A stretch of DNA of 64,000 nt from Lysinibacillus xylanilyticus (GTDB lineage Bacteria > Bacillota > Bacilli > Bacillales_A > Planococcaceae): contig NZ_LFXJ01000010.1 of assembly GCF_001183605.1 (NCBI RefSeq), positions 248,001-312,000 on the forward strand. The letters are read 5' to 3'. The position numbers were made by a program, and so were the translations under genes. A model generated the notes under the pieces. The model was not told the origin of the DNA and did no database searches. It saw only the letters and a list, made by a program, of their open reading frames with translations. Position 1 is the stretch's first letter, and each line of letters begins with the position of its first letter. Below, piece after piece: positions 25,362 through 35,189 of the stretch.

Positions 25362-26207
25362 ATGAGAATTCAACACAACATTTCAGCTTTAAACACACAC
25401 CGTAACCTAGCTTTCAACAACTCTCAATCAGCTAAAAACCTTGAGAAATTATCTTCTGGTTACAAAATCAACCGTGCTGGCGATGACGCTGCTGGTTTAG
25501 CAATCTCTGAGAAAATGCGCGCTCAAATCAAAGGTCTTGATATGGCGACTAAAAACTCTCAAGATTCTATCTCTTTAATCCAAACTGCTGAGGGTGCTCT
25601 TAACGAAACTCACGCAATCCTACAACGTATGCGTGAATTAGCAGTTCAATCTCGTAATGATACTAACGAAAATACTGACCGTAAATTCTTACAAGATGAA
25701 GTTCAACAATTAAAATCAGAAATCGACCGTATTGCTAATACTACTGAGTTCAATGAAAAGAAATTATTAAATGGTGACCTTCAAGGTGCAGCATCAGCAA
25801 CAAAAAATGGTTCATTAACATTCCAAATTGGTGCTAACAAAGGTCAAACAATGCAATTAGGTATTGGTACTATGACAGTTTCAGCATTAGATACAGATTT
25901 AACTAAAGCATCGATTGGTGCGGGTACTGCTGCAAGTAGTGCTATCTCAGTAATCGACAATGCAATCAAAAAAGTATCTACACAACGTTCTGCATTAGGT
26001 GCTGTTCAAAACCGTTTAGAACATACTATTAACAACTTAGGTGCTGCATCTGAAAACTTAACAGCTGCTGAATCACGTATCCGTGATACTGACATGGCTG
26101 CTGAGATGATGGCGTTCACTAAGAACAACATCCTTACTCAAGCTGCACAATCTATGCTAGCTCAAGCTAACCAACAACCTCAAGGCGTTCTTCAATTATT
26201 ACAATAA
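25362..26207 (+). CDS. hag: Flagellin
   Basis: The filament subunit, 281 aa, so mostly the conserved D0/D1 core with a very small variable part (about residues 140-190). N-terminus [20 protein letters not shown] and C-terminus ending [14 protein letters not shown] are canonical. Codon use is that of a highly expressed gene (uniform, AAC/CGT-rich). Its control combines sigma-D transcription with the CsrA/FliW switch. Surface Ser/Thr in residues 140-190 would be the likely glycosylation sites for the downstream island (inference). Confidence 0.97.
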   Translation: MRIQHNISALNTHRNLAFNNSQSAKNLEKLSSGYKINRAGDDAAGLAISEKMRAQIKGLDMATKNSQDSISLIQTAEGALNETHAILQRMRELAVQSRNDTNENTDRKFLQDEVQQLKSEIDRIANTTEFNEKKLLNGDLQGAASATKNGSLTFQIGANKGQTMQLGIGTMTVSALDTDLTKASIGAGTAASSAISVIDNAIKKVSTQRSALGAVQNRLEHTINNLGAASENLTAAESRIRDTDMAAEMMAFTKNNILTQAAQSMLAQANQQPQGVLQLLQ

Positions 26208-26230
26208 TTGATTGAAAATCTTTAATGTGA

Positions 26231-26265
26231 AACCTACTCTCTAATTTAGAGAGTGGGTTTTTCTT
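26231..26265 (+). terminator. hag terminator
   Basis: AACCTACTCTCTAA pairs with TTAGAGAGTGGGTT, then a T-rich run. Confidence 0.9.
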
Positions 26266-26310
26266 TATATTTCAATTTGAAGACCGATAAAAGACTTAGA
26301 GGTGAATAAA

Positions 26311-27999
26311 TTGGAATCAAAATATTATATAGAATATTTAAATACCAAAAACGGTGAGAAAACAGTTAAAATTAATGATTATTTTTTACATAGCAAATAT
26401 AACCCGTCTAAAGAAGCGAGTGAGTTCGCAGATAAAAATTTTAAACCTGAAAGGTTACAGCTAATATATGGGTATGGTGCTGGTCATTTTGTAAAAGCTA
26501 TACAGAAAAAGGCAAAAAATGGTGAGAAAATAATTGTTATTGAACCAATACTTAGTATAGTTGATGAGCTAAAAGATTTAATAGTTATTTCAGCATCTTC
26601 AGAAGCAGCAATAAGAGAGAAGTTAGATGAAAATATTACGCTAACTGATAATATCAATGTAATAATATCTCCTAATTACGATAAAATAGATAATTATATT
26701 TATTCCCAAGTTCTGAATGCTATAAATAAGAAGATGCATTCAGATTTCGTAGCAGAATCAACACATAGGTTTTTCAATAAACAATGGCCTGAAAACTATT
26801 TGTTGAATCTTCAGTATATATTAAAAGATCAGTCTATTTTAAAACTAAAGGAAAAGTATAGTGCACCTGTTGTTATTGCTTCTGGGGGACCCTCTTTAAC
26901 GAAACAGTTAGATAACTTGAAATTATATAGAAATAATATAATTCTTATTGCTGCTGGTTCAACGGTTAATACATTACTGCACAATAACATACAGCCTGAC
27001 TACGTTATAACTGTAGATGGTAGCGAGGCAAATTTTAATCATTTTAAAGATATAAAAAATATTGATAGTAAGATAATATATACTTTGTACAATCATCATT
27101 TAATCCGTCCAGTGTTTAGTAATGAAGGCTATTACTTTACAGCAAACTCTACGATGGATAGACATTTACAAAAGTTTATTGAAGAACCAGTGCCCTTTTT
27201 ATCAGGAGGTACATCCGTAGCAAATTATGCATACTCTTTAGCTACATATATAACTACAGGGCCCATATCTATTATTGGTCAAGATTTAGCTTTTACTAAT
27301 AATAAGACGCACGCTGATTTTAATAAAAATTCTAGACAGTTAGAAGAAATTAGCGAGAGTGAAAAAATTTTCATTCAAATCGATGGATATTATGGAGAAA
27401 AAGTTTTAAGTGATTATGTATTTATGACCATGAAAGAATCATTTGAAAAACTATATAAAACTCTAGGGGAAAATAGAATAGTTTTTAATTGTACAGAAGG
27501 CGGGGCATTGATTAAAGGTATGAAAAACATGCCATTTGTAGAATTTCTAAATAAATATGCTATAAATTCGATAGCAACTGATAGAGTAGATAATCCGAAT
27601 GTGTCTTTTGCTCAAAATCTAAAAAAAATGCTTCCAGAATTAGAAAAGGAAAAAGAGAATTATGTACAACTAAAAAAGCTATTTAAAAAATCTCTAGATT
27701 TACTTAAATCAAATAACTCTAAAACTAACTTTTCAAATGATATTTTAAGAAAATTAGATGAAAATGATGAAAAAATACAGAAATTTAGTGAACGAACGGT
27801 ACTCGAAATATCATTTCAAACAATTAATATAAATGTATTAAAGTACTTCAAACCAACAAAAAATGAATCATCGATAGATGCATATACGCGTATTTATAAG
27901 CAAAATAAAATGTTATATTCTGAAATGTTAGAAGCAACAAAAGAAACTGAGATACATTTAGAAAAATTAATCGGATTGTTAAAAAAGGAGAGAATATAA
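26311..27999 (+). CDS. Motility accessory factor, flagellin glycosyltransferase (Maf/DUF115, MptE-like)
   Basis: Maf proteins transfer nonulosonic acids (pseudaminic or legionaminic) to flagellin Ser/Thr in the cytoplasm. The 562-aa protein has YGYGAGHFVKAI near the N-terminus, then the MptE-like Rossmann core with VVIASGGPSL, LIAAGSTVNTLLHN, PDYVITVDGSE and SIIGQDLAF. The C-terminal third is helical and coiled. I start at TTG 26311 because AGAGGTG precedes it; GTG 26302 is too close. Codons are much more AT-rich (many ATA, AGA, AAT) than in neighbouring flagellar genes, a sign of transfer. The position next to hag and a legionaminic pathway supports the role. Confidence 0.87.
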   Translation: MESKYYIEYLNTKNGEKTVKINDYFLHSKYNPSKEASEFADKNFKPERLQLIYGYGAGHFVKAIQKKAKNGEKIIVIEPILSIVDELKDLIVISASSEAAIREKLDENITLTDNINVIISPNYDKIDNYIYSQVLNAINKKMHSDFVAESTHRFFNKQWPENYLLNLQYILKDQSILKLKEKYSAPVVIASGGPSLTKQLDNLKLYRNNIILIAAGSTVNTLLHNNIQPDYVITVDGSEANFNHFKDIKNIDSKIIYTLYNHHLIRPVFSNEGYYFTANSTMDRHLQKFIEEPVPFLSGGTSVANYAYSLATYITTGPISIIGQDLAFTNNKTHADFNKNSRQLEEISESEKIFIQIDGYYGEKVLSDYVFMTMKESFEKLYKTLGENRIVFNCTEGGALIKGMKNMPFVEFLNKYAINSIATDRVDNPNVSFAQNLKKMLPELEKEKENYVQLKKLFKKSLDLLKSNNSKTNFSNDILRKLDENDEKIQKFSERTVLEISFQTININVLKYFKPTKNESSIDAYTRIYKQNKMLYSEMLEATKETEIHLEKLIGLLKKERI

Positions 28000-28350
28000 A
28001 TGAATGAACTAATTATTGAAACAGTAATTAGCTATAATAAATATTTAAATCAAATTATTGATGGTTGTAATAGTATTGTAAATAAAATAAAAACAGATAA
28101 TTTTACAGAGGCACTTCAAATGATTTTGCAATTTAGTGAAGGTGTTGAATGGTTAGCAGAGGTAAATGAAAAACTGGCTCATTTTGGATATCAAAATCAT
28201 ATGAGTATGGAAAAAAATCATGAATTTTTAGAACAGATCAACAGCGGACTTGAAATACAAGACTTTATTTTAATTGCTGATATTTTTGAATATGAGATTA
28301 AACCCTTTTTCGAAAACTGTAAGCCGTATGAAGTACCATCAAATAATTAA
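28000..28350 (+). CDS. Unknown helical 116-aa protein coupled to Maf
   Basis: Not recognised. A small, acidic, all-helical cytoplasmic-looking protein without signal peptide, Cys clusters or membrane segments. It starts immediately after the maf stop codon, with AAGGAGAG inside the maf end, so the two are translationally coupled and probably work together. It shares the same AT-rich codon use. Size and helical character resemble a flagellar export chaperone (FliS/FliT-like) or a Maf partner, but no motif proves either. Confidence 0.7.
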   Translation: MNELIIETVISYNKYLNQIIDGCNSIVNKIKTDNFTEALQMILQFSEGVEWLAEVNEKLAHFGYQNHMSMEKNHEFLEQINSGLEIQDFILIADIFEYEIKPFFENCKPYEVPSNN

Positions 28351-28377
28351 AATTTTTATGTAAAGGTTGTTTATAAT

Positions 28378-29379
28378 ATGACAAAAAAAATTCTAGTAAC
28401 GGGTGCTGACGGTTTTATTGGCTCTCATTTAACGGAAGAATTAGTACGTCAAGGATATAATGTACGTGCTTTTGTTTACTACAATTCATTTAATTCATGG
28501 GGTTGGTTAGACCAGTCATCATCGGAAATTAAATCATCATTGGATGTGTTTGCGGGGGATATCCGTGATCCGTATGGTGTTAAAGAAGCTATGAAGAGTT
28601 GTACACATGTCCTTAATTTAGCAGCTTTAATTGCAATTCCATATTCCTATCATTCTCCTGCAACTTATGTAGATACAAATGTGACAGGGACATTAAATGT
28701 TGTACAAGCAGCGAAAGAGTTAGGCGTAGAAAAGGTGGTACACACTTCTACAAGTGAAGTATATGGGACAGCATTATATGTACCGATCGATGAAGAGCAT
28801 CCATTACAAGGACAATCACCTTATTCTGCATCAAAAATAGGTGCTGATCAAATGGCTTTGTCATTTTATCGCTCATTTGATACACCTGTATCTATTATTC
28901 GTCCGTTTAATACATATGGACCACGACAATCTGCTCGCGCGGTTATACCGACGATTATAAGTCAGCTGGCAAGTGGCAACACAAACATTAAGCTAGGAGC
29001 TATAAGCCCTACACGTGATTTTAACTATGTGAAAGATACAGTTAACGGTTTTATATCTGTAATGGAATCTACTAATTCAATTGGTGAAGTCATTAATATT
29101 GGTTCAAATTATGAGGTTTCAATTGGTGAAACTGCACAAATGATTGCAGATATTATGGGTGTAGATTTAACTATCGAAACAGATGAACAACGTTTCCGTC
29201 CTGAAAAAAGTGAAGTCGAACGCCTTTGGGCAGAGAATAAAAAGGCGAAGGAACTACTTGGGTGGGAGCCACAATATGGTGGCAAAGAAGGCTTCCGTCG
29301 AGGTCTTGAAGAAACAATAGAATGGTTTACAAATCCTAAGAACTTATCTAAATATAAGGCAGATGTTTATAATATATGA
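28378..29379 (+). CDS. legB: NAD-dependent sugar-nucleotide 4,6-dehydratase LegB
   Basis: First committed step of legionaminic acid synthesis: 4,6-dehydration of NDP-GlcNAc (GDP-GlcNAc in Campylobacter). A 333-aa extended SDR with VTGADGFIGSHL at the N-terminus, HTSTSEVYGTA, and the catalytic Tyr-Lys in PYSASKIGAD, then RPFNTYGPRQSARAVIP. Substrate assignment comes from context. It overlaps legC by 4 bases (ATGA). Confidence 0.88.
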   Translation: MTKKILVTGADGFIGSHLTEELVRQGYNVRAFVYYNSFNSWGWLDQSSSEIKSSLDVFAGDIRDPYGVKEAMKSCTHVLNLAALIAIPYSYHSPATYVDTNVTGTLNVVQAAKELGVEKVVHTSTSEVYGTALYVPIDEEHPLQGQSPYSASKIGADQMALSFYRSFDTPVSIIRPFNTYGPRQSARAVIPTIISQLASGNTNIKLGAISPTRDFNYVKDTVNGFISVMESTNSIGEVINIGSNYEVSIGETAQMIADIMGVDLTIETDEQRFRPEKSEVERLWAENKKAKELLGWEPQYGGKEGFRRGLEETIEWFTNPKNLSKYKADVYNI

Positions 29380-30530
29380 ATACTCAATGGTTGGAATTTG
29401 CAGATAATGTAAAGCAGTTTTATGGAAAAGAGTTTGTGCCTTTGCATGAGCCCACATTCAATGATAAAGAAGTTGAATATGTGACGGATTGTGTAAAAAC
29501 AGGTTGGGTTTCCTCAGTGGGAGCTTATGTTAATCGTTTTGAGGAAGACTTAGCTAAATTTGTCGGTGTTAAGCGTGCAGTTGCTGTTGTAAATGGTACA
29601 GCTGCACTGCATATTGCATTAAAGGTTGCAGGCGTAAAGGCGGAAGACGAAGTTTTAATGCCTTCACTTACTTTTATTGCAACAGCTAATGCTGTGTCAT
29701 ATTTAGGTGCAGTTCCACACTTTATAGATGTTTCCTTTAATACATTAGGTGTTGATGCAGATAAATTAAAAATCTACTTAGAGCAAATTGGAAAACTACA
29801 AAACAATCAGCTTTATAATAGAGAAACAGGAAGACGTATTTCAGCACTTGTACCGATGCATACATTCGGTCATGCAGTTGATGTAGAGGGTTTACTTCAA
29901 GTATGTGAAATGTATAATTTGACTCTTGTTGAAGATGCAGCAGAGTCATTAGGTTCGTATTATAACGGAAAACATACAGGTTGCTTTGGAAAAGTAAGTG
30001 CATTGAGCTTTAACGGCAATAAAATAATGACAACTGGCGGTGGCGGCGCAATTGTAACAAATGATGATGCAATAGCTGACTATGCAAAACATTTAACAAC
30101 GACTGCTAAAGTTCCGCATCGTTGGAAATATGAGCACGATGAAATCGGGTTTAATTACCGCATGCCGAATTTAAACGCAGCGTTAGGCTGTGCGCAATTA
30201 GAAAAAATGCCGATGTTTATCCAACAAAAGCGCGAGTTAACCGAGCAGTATGAGCAATGGTTAGTTAATTTAGATGGTGTTCATTTATTTAAAGAGCCTG
30301 CAAATACTAGAAGTAATTATTGGCTACAAACAATTCTACTTGACGAGCGATTTAATCGTGATGAGGTGTTGGACTTTTTAAATGAGCAAGGTGTAATGAG
30401 TCGCCCAATTTGGACGCCGATGCACCATTTAGCAATATATCAAAACTGTCCAAAATCAGATTTAAGTGTGACAGAACAGTTAAATAAATGTGTTGTCAAT
30501 ATTCCTAGCACACCAATAAGTGAGGGATAA
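29376..30530 (+). CDS. legC: PLP-dependent aminotransferase LegC (DegT/DnrJ/EryC1 family)
   Basis: Transfers an amino group to C4 of the 4-keto-6-deoxy sugar nucleotide made by LegB. The 384-aa protein has ALHIALKVAG, EDAAESLGSYYNGKHTGCFG and the PLP-binding Lys in SFNGNKIMTTGGGG, then HRWKYEHDEIGFNYRMPNLN. Its start lies within the legB stop region. The end is 2 bases before legG, in a tight operon. Confidence 0.9.
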   Translation: MNTQWLEFADNVKQFYGKEFVPLHEPTFNDKEVEYVTDCVKTGWVSSVGAYVNRFEEDLAKFVGVKRAVAVVNGTAALHIALKVAGVKAEDEVLMPSLTFIATANAVSYLGAVPHFIDVSFNTLGVDADKLKIYLEQIGKLQNNQLYNRETGRRISALVPMHTFGHAVDVEGLLQVCEMYNLTLVEDAAESLGSYYNGKHTGCFGKVSALSFNGNKIMTTGGGGAIVTNDDAIADYAKHLTTTAKVPHRWKYEHDEIGFNYRMPNLNAALGCAQLEKMPMFIQQKRELTEQYEQWLVNLDGVHLFKEPANTRSNYWLQTILLDERFNRDEVLDFLNEQGVMSRPIWTPMHHLAIYQNCPKSDLSVTEQLNKCVVNIPSTPISEG

Positions 30531-30532
30531 CG

Positions 30533-31660
30533 ATGAAACGTAAAATTTGTATTGTGACTGGTACTAGAGCAGAGTACGGTTTATTATCAAATCTTGCCAA
30601 GCAACTTCAAAAAGATAAAGAATTTGATTTACAAATGATTGTAACGGGAATGCATTTATCTCCAGAGTTTGGAAGCACATATAAAGAAATTGAAAATGAT
30701 GGTTTTTTGATTGATGAAAAAATAGAAATTCTTTTATCTGCGGATTCTCCCACTGGCATCGTGAAATCGATAGGACTTGCCACAATTAGTTTTACAGATG
30801 CACTTAACCGTTTGCAACCAGATTTGATTATCATTTTAGGTGATCGTTTTGAAATGTTAGCAGTTGCTCAAACAGCGCTTATTATGCAAATACCTATTGC
30901 ACATATACATGGGGGTGAATGTACTTTTGGTGCGTATGATGATGCTATTCGTCATTCCATTACAAAAATGGCTACCTGGCATTTTACAAGTACAGAATCC
31001 CATCGTAAACGTGTTATTCAATTAGGCGAATCTCCAGAGCGTGTCTATAATGTCGGTGCTCTCGGAATAGAAAATATTGCGAATTTGAACCTCCTGACGC
31101 GACATGAACTATTTCAAAAACTACAGCTTGATGAGCAAAGACCTATGTTTTTAATAACATATCATCCTGAGACGAATGGTCATATAAATGGGATATACGA
31201 ATTGTTAAAGGCATTGGAAAATTATCCTGATATTAATTTAGTGTTTACTAAATCGAATGCTGATAATGGAGGAAGGATGATTAATGAATCTATTCAACAA
31301 TTCGTATTAAATCATAGTAATGCTAAAATATTTGATTCACTGGGTCAGTTAAAGTATTTAAGTGCAGTGAAGAATGCTGATGTTGTTATTGGAAATTCTT
31401 CGAGTGGGTTAATTGAAGTTCCTTATTTAGAGACACCTACTGTTAATTGTGGAAACCGTCAGGAAGGGCGTGAGCATCCCAATTCAGTATTTAATACAAA
31501 TATGGATACTGAAAATATACGTAATACTATTGAAAAAGCAAGGGAATTTAGCAATAAGTATGAACATATATTTGGTGATGGAATAGTATCTGAAAAAATA
31601 ATTACAGTATTACGCAGTTTACCTTCATTTTCTATTCAAAAGGGGTTTTATGATTTATGA
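30533..31660 (+). CDS. legG: Hydrolysing NDP-sugar 2-epimerase LegG (NeuC-like)
   Basis: Hydrolyses the NDP-diacetamido sugar with inversion at C2 to free 2,4-diacetamido-2,4,6-trideoxymannose. The 375-aa GT-B-fold enzyme of the UDP-GlcNAc 2-epimerase family starts ICIVTGTRAEYGLL and contains ILGDRFEMLAVAQTA, HIHGGE, DDAIRHSITKMA and NSSSGLIEVP. It overlaps legI by 4 bases. Confidence 0.9.
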   Translation: MKRKICIVTGTRAEYGLLSNLAKQLQKDKEFDLQMIVTGMHLSPEFGSTYKEIENDGFLIDEKIEILLSADSPTGIVKSIGLATISFTDALNRLQPDLIIILGDRFEMLAVAQTALIMQIPIAHIHGGECTFGAYDDAIRHSITKMATWHFTSTESHRKRVIQLGESPERVYNVGALGIENIANLNLLTRHELFQKLQLDEQRPMFLITYHPETNGHINGIYELLKALENYPDINLVFTKSNADNGGRMINESIQQFVLNHSNAKIFDSLGQLKYLSAVKNADVVIGNSSSGLIEVPYLETPTVNCGNRQEGREHPNSVFNTNMDTENIRNTIEKAREFSNKYEHIFGDGIVSEKIITVLRSLPSFSIQKGFYDL

Positions 31661-32736
31661 AGAATAAAACGTATATCATCGCTGAAGCAGGTGTCAATCA
31701 TAATGGTTCATTGAAAATGGCAAAAGAGCTTGTAATGGTTGCAAAAGAAGCAGGGGCAGACGCAGTAAAATTTCAAACATTTAAAGCAGAAAATCTAGTT
31801 ACAAAGCAGGCACAGCAAGCAGCATATCAAGTTGAAAATTTAAAAGAAGCAACATCTCAATTTGCAATGTTAAAAAAGCTTGAATTAACTTACGAGGAAT
31901 TTATTGAATTACAGTCATTTTGTCAAACAGAGCAAATAGAATTTCTATCGACACCTTTTGACTTTGAAAGTGTCGATTTTTTACTAGATGAAATTGAGAT
32001 TGCAACGGCTAAAATTCCTTCAGGAGAATTAACGAATGCACCATTTATTCATTATATTGCAACGAAACAAAAACCAATTATCTTATCCACTGGAATGGCA
32101 ACTGTCGAAGAGATTCATGAGGCATTAGCATTTATATCCTATGGTTTAGTGAAATCTAAGGAACCTGTTACGATAGAGCGAGTATATAATTTTTATGCTA
32201 CTGAAGAAGCGAAAGCGGCGTTAAAAAAATATGTAACACTTTTACATTGTACGACACAATATCCAGCGCCAATGGATTCCATTAATTTAAAAGCAATGCT
32301 TGAAATGAAAAAAGTCTTTCAATTACCTATCGGATTATCAGATCATTCTGAAGGAATCAATATCCCGCTTGCAGCAGTAGGTATGGGTGCAACAGTAATA
32401 GAAAAGCATTTTACATTAGATAAAACGTTAGAAGGACCAGATCATGTGGCCTCATTAAATCCAGATGAACTTAAGTCAATGATAATAGGAATTAGAGAAG
32501 TAGAACAGGCATTAGGAGATGGCATAAAAAGTCCAACACCTATAGAACTACAAAATCGTATTCCTGCACGGAAAAGCTTAGTTGCTAAAAATCCGATACA
32601 AGCAGGTGAAGTATTCTCTGTTAGCAATTTGACTGTAAAAAGACCTGGAGATGGTATTCAACCTTCTAAATATTGGTCTTTCATCGGTGAAATTGCTTCA
32701 AAATCATATGAAGAGGATGAGCTAATAGATGAATAA
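31657..32736 (+). CDS. legI: Legionaminic acid synthase LegI (NeuB family)
   Basis: Condenses the six-carbon sugar with phosphoenolpyruvate to the nine-carbon nonulosonic acid. 359 aa: an N-terminal TIM-barrel NeuB domain (YIIAEAGVNHNGSLKMAKEL, KFQTFKAENLVT, IPSGELTN, LSTGMATVEEI, GLSDHSEG, EKHFTLDK) and a C-terminal SAF/antifreeze-like domain (about 295-355, RIPARKSLVAK). Legionaminic rather than sialic acid is inferred from the LegB/LegC genes beside it. Confidence 0.92.
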   Translation: MKNKTYIIAEAGVNHNGSLKMAKELVMVAKEAGADAVKFQTFKAENLVTKQAQQAAYQVENLKEATSQFAMLKKLELTYEEFIELQSFCQTEQIEFLSTPFDFESVDFLLDEIEIATAKIPSGELTNAPFIHYIATKQKPIILSTGMATVEEIHEALAFISYGLVKSKEPVTIERVYNFYATEEAKAALKKYVTLLHCTTQYPAPMDSINLKAMLEMKKVFQLPIGLSDHSEGINIPLAAVGMGATVIEKHFTLDKTLEGPDHVASLNPDELKSMIIGIREVEQALGDGIKSPTPIELQNRIPARKSLVAKNPIQAGEVFSVSNLTVKRPGDGIQPSKYWSFIGEIASKSYEEDELIDE

Positions 32737-33352
32737 ACCAATTATTATTATTGGGAATGGCGGACATGCCTCGGTATTAACAGAAATTTTACTTGCACAG
32801 AAGCAAACGATTATCGGATTTACTGCACCGACTATAGAAGAGAATGATTTTGATTTAACTTACTTAGGATCTGATGAGGTAATAGAAGTTCATAATCCAT
32901 CTGACATTGAACTAGTACTTGCTATAGGGGCTGTTAAGCCGTCACCATTACGAGAAAAAATATTTAATGCGTTTACGCAAAGAAAGTATCATTTTAAATC
33001 TGTAATCCATCCTTCAGCCATTATTGCTCCTTCCGTTCAATTAGGACGAGGAGTTCAAATAATGGCTGGTACTATTATTCAAACGAATACAACAATTGCC
33101 GATAATAGTATTATAAACACTGGTGCGCTAATTGATCATGATTGTCAAATAGGTTCCCATATACATATTGCGCCAGGCACTAAAATATCTGGCAGTGTTA
33201 ATATACAAAAAGGAACACATGTCGGAACAGGTGCAACAATTATCCAGGGCATTCATATAGGATCAAATTGTTTAATTGGTGCAGGAGCAGTAGTGGTTAG
33301 TAATATTGCAAATGGCATAAAAGCAGTTGGCGTACCTGCAAAGGAAGTGTAA
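32729..33352 (+). CDS. legH: Sugar O/N-acyltransferase LegH (NeuD/PglD family)
   Basis: Probably the N-acetyltransferase acting on the 4-amino sugar before LegG. The 207-aa protein has an N-terminal Rossmann-like PglD domain (PIIIIGNGGHASVL) and a left-handed beta-helix of hexapeptide repeats from about 95 (VIHPSAIIAPSVQLGRGVQI ... GAGAVV). It overlaps legI by 8 bases. The catalytic His is probably in NTGALIDHDCQIGSH. Confidence 0.85.
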   Translation: MNKPIIIIGNGGHASVLTEILLAQKQTIIGFTAPTIEENDFDLTYLGSDEVIEVHNPSDIELVLAIGAVKPSPLREKIFNAFTQRKYHFKSVIHPSAIIAPSVQLGRGVQIMAGTIIQTNTTIADNSIINTGALIDHDCQIGSHIHIAPGTKISGSVNIQKGTHVGTGATIIQGIHIGSNCLIGAGAVVVSNIANGIKAVGVPAKEV

Positions 33353-33356
33353 TTCT

Positions 33357-34409
33357 ATGAAGCAATGGCAAAAAACATTAGTTACCCCAAACCAAACATT
33401 ATTAGATACAATGAAAATTATAGATGATTCGTCTTTACAATTTGCTGTTGTAGTAGATGAGGAACAACGTTTACTTGGAACAGTAACCGATGGGGATATT
33501 CGTCGCGGTATTTTGCGTGGTGAGGGACTCGAAGTACCAATTAACACTATTATGAATCCCGATCCGATAAGTGCGAAAATCGGACAAAAAGCTTATAAAT
33601 ATAAACAATTAATGAAAGCTAAAATGTTAAGGCATCTACCTATTGTTGATGAATCAAGTAGAATTATAAATATTTTATTTGCGGATAGTATGGAAGCTCC
33701 GTTAAATAAAAATACTGTTGTTTTAATGCTTGGGGGCTTGGGGACTAGACTACGACCCCTTACAAATGACATACCAAAGCCAATGCTGAAAATAGGAAAC
33801 AAGCCAATTTTAGAAACAATAATTGAAGGTTTTAAACAATATGGCTATTCACATTTTATTTTCTCTGTAAACTATAAAAAAGAAGTTATTCAGGACTATT
33901 TCAATAATGGGGAAGCGTTAGATGTAACGATTGATTATATTGAAGAAGACAAACGAATGGGAACGGCAGGGGCGCTTTCTTTACTAGAAAATCGACCAAC
34001 AAAGCCATTTTTTGTGATGAATGGAGACTTGCTAACACAGGTGAATTTTGAACAGCTTATGCAGTTTCATATTGAGCATCAGTCAGTTGCTACGATGTGT
34101 GTGAGAGAATATGAATATCAAATTCCGTATGGTGTGATTGAAACTATCGGTACTGATTTAGTAAAGATAAAGGAAAAACCCATTCATCGTAGCTTTGTCA
34201 ATGCTGGTATTTATGTATTAAATCCTGAGGTGCTAGACTATATTCCAGACGATGAATTTTATGATATGCCAACTCTGTTTGAACAGTTAATTGAGAAAAA
34301 TAAAAAAACATCTGTTTTTCCAATTCGGGAATATTGGTTAGATATTGGACAGATAGATGATTTTAATAGGGCAAATAATGAATTCAAGGAGTTCTCAAAT
34401 GCAACCTAA
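33357..34409 (+). CDS. ptmE: CBS-domain sugar-1-phosphate nucleotidyltransferase PtmE-like
   Basis: In Campylobacter PtmE is the glucosamine-1-phosphate guanylyltransferase that makes the GDP-sugar entering legionaminic synthesis. The 350-aa protein has two CBS motifs (about 5-112) and then a nucleotidyltransferase domain with MLGGLGTRLRPLTNDIPKPML and VMNGDLL. The start at 33357 follows AAGGAAG; the frame is open ten codons upstream inside legH. It overlaps legF by 11 bases. Confidence 0.85.
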   Translation: MKQWQKTLVTPNQTLLDTMKIIDDSSLQFAVVVDEEQRLLGTVTDGDIRRGILRGEGLEVPINTIMNPDPISAKIGQKAYKYKQLMKAKMLRHLPIVDESSRIINILFADSMEAPLNKNTVVLMLGGLGTRLRPLTNDIPKPMLKIGNKPILETIIEGFKQYGYSHFIFSVNYKKEVIQDYFNNGEALDVTIDYIEEDKRMGTAGALSLLENRPTKPFFVMNGDLLTQVNFEQLMQFHIEHQSVATMCVREYEYQIPYGVIETIGTDLVKIKEKPIHRSFVNAGIYVLNPEVLDYIPDDEFYDMPTLFEQLIEKNKKTSVFPIREYWLDIGQIDDFNRANNEFKEFSNAT

Positions 34410-35088
34410 AATTTTAGCAATTATTTCTGCACGCGGGGGATCTAAAGGTGTACCTCGTAAAAATATTAAAGAACTAGCTGGAAAACCATTAATTGCGTGG
34501 ACGATTGAAGCAGCAAATAAATCGAAATATATTACTCGAACAATTTTATCCTCGGAAGATCGGGAAATAATAGATATAGCAAAAAAATATGGGTGTGAAG
34601 TCCCGTTTGTAAGACCAAGGGAACTTGCACAAGATGATACGCCGGGAATAGGTCCAGTCCTTCATGCGATTGAACAGTGCCCTGGATATGATTATGTGGT
34701 ATTATTGCAGCCAACTTCACCATTACGAACCGTTGCAGATATAGACAGCTGTATTGAATATATTATAGAACAAGGAGCAAAATTCTGTGTTTCAGTAACA
34801 GAGCCTGAGAAATCACCATATTGGATGTATACCTTAGAGGATAAAACTATAAAACCTTTAATAGAACAAAAGCAGCTAACTACAAGAAGGCAGGATTTAC
34901 CGAGTGTGTATGCTCTAAATGGAGCTGTTTATGTGGGTGAAACTAGTTGGTTACAAAAGACAAAATCATTTATTACTGATGAAACAATTGGATATATTAT
35001 GGAAAAAAGTCATTCCTATGATATAGATACTGAAGAGGATTTTTCATTTTGTGAGTGGAAAATACGCGAAAATCAAAATCACTATTAA
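34399..35088 (+). CDS. legF: CMP-legionaminic acid synthetase LegF
   Basis: Activates the nonulosonic acid with CTP to the CMP-sugar used by Maf. The 229-aa protein is of the acylneuraminate cytidylyltransferase family: IISARGGSKGVPRKNIKELAGKPLIAWTI, LLQPTSPLRT, RRQDLPSVYALNGAVYV and DIDTEEDF. AAGGAG inside ptmE fixes the start. Last gene of the tight leg operon. No clear terminator follows. Confidence 0.92.
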   Translation: MQPKILAIISARGGSKGVPRKNIKELAGKPLIAWTIEAANKSKYITRTILSSEDREIIDIAKKYGCEVPFVRPRELAQDDTPGIGPVLHAIEQCPGYDYVVLLQPTSPLRTVADIDSCIEYIIEQGAKFCVSVTEPEKSPYWMYTLEDKTIKPLIEQKQLTTRRQDLPSVYALNGAVYVGETSWLQKTKSFITDETIGYIMEKSHSYDIDTEEDFSFCEWKIRENQNHY

Positions 35089-35189
35089 TATTCTTTACCT
35101 TTATTAAACATAGAGAAATATTTTATTTTGGTATGAGATAAAAAAACCATATTTGAATCAATTTCTTAAATCGTATTTTCTAAGAGCTT

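Noticed and set aside
28378..35088. Pseudaminic acid pathway
   Set aside because: LegB/LegC/LegG with a NeuC-type epimerase, the CBS-type PtmE and the NeuD-type acyltransferase match the legionaminic set. There is no PseG/PseH-like gene.
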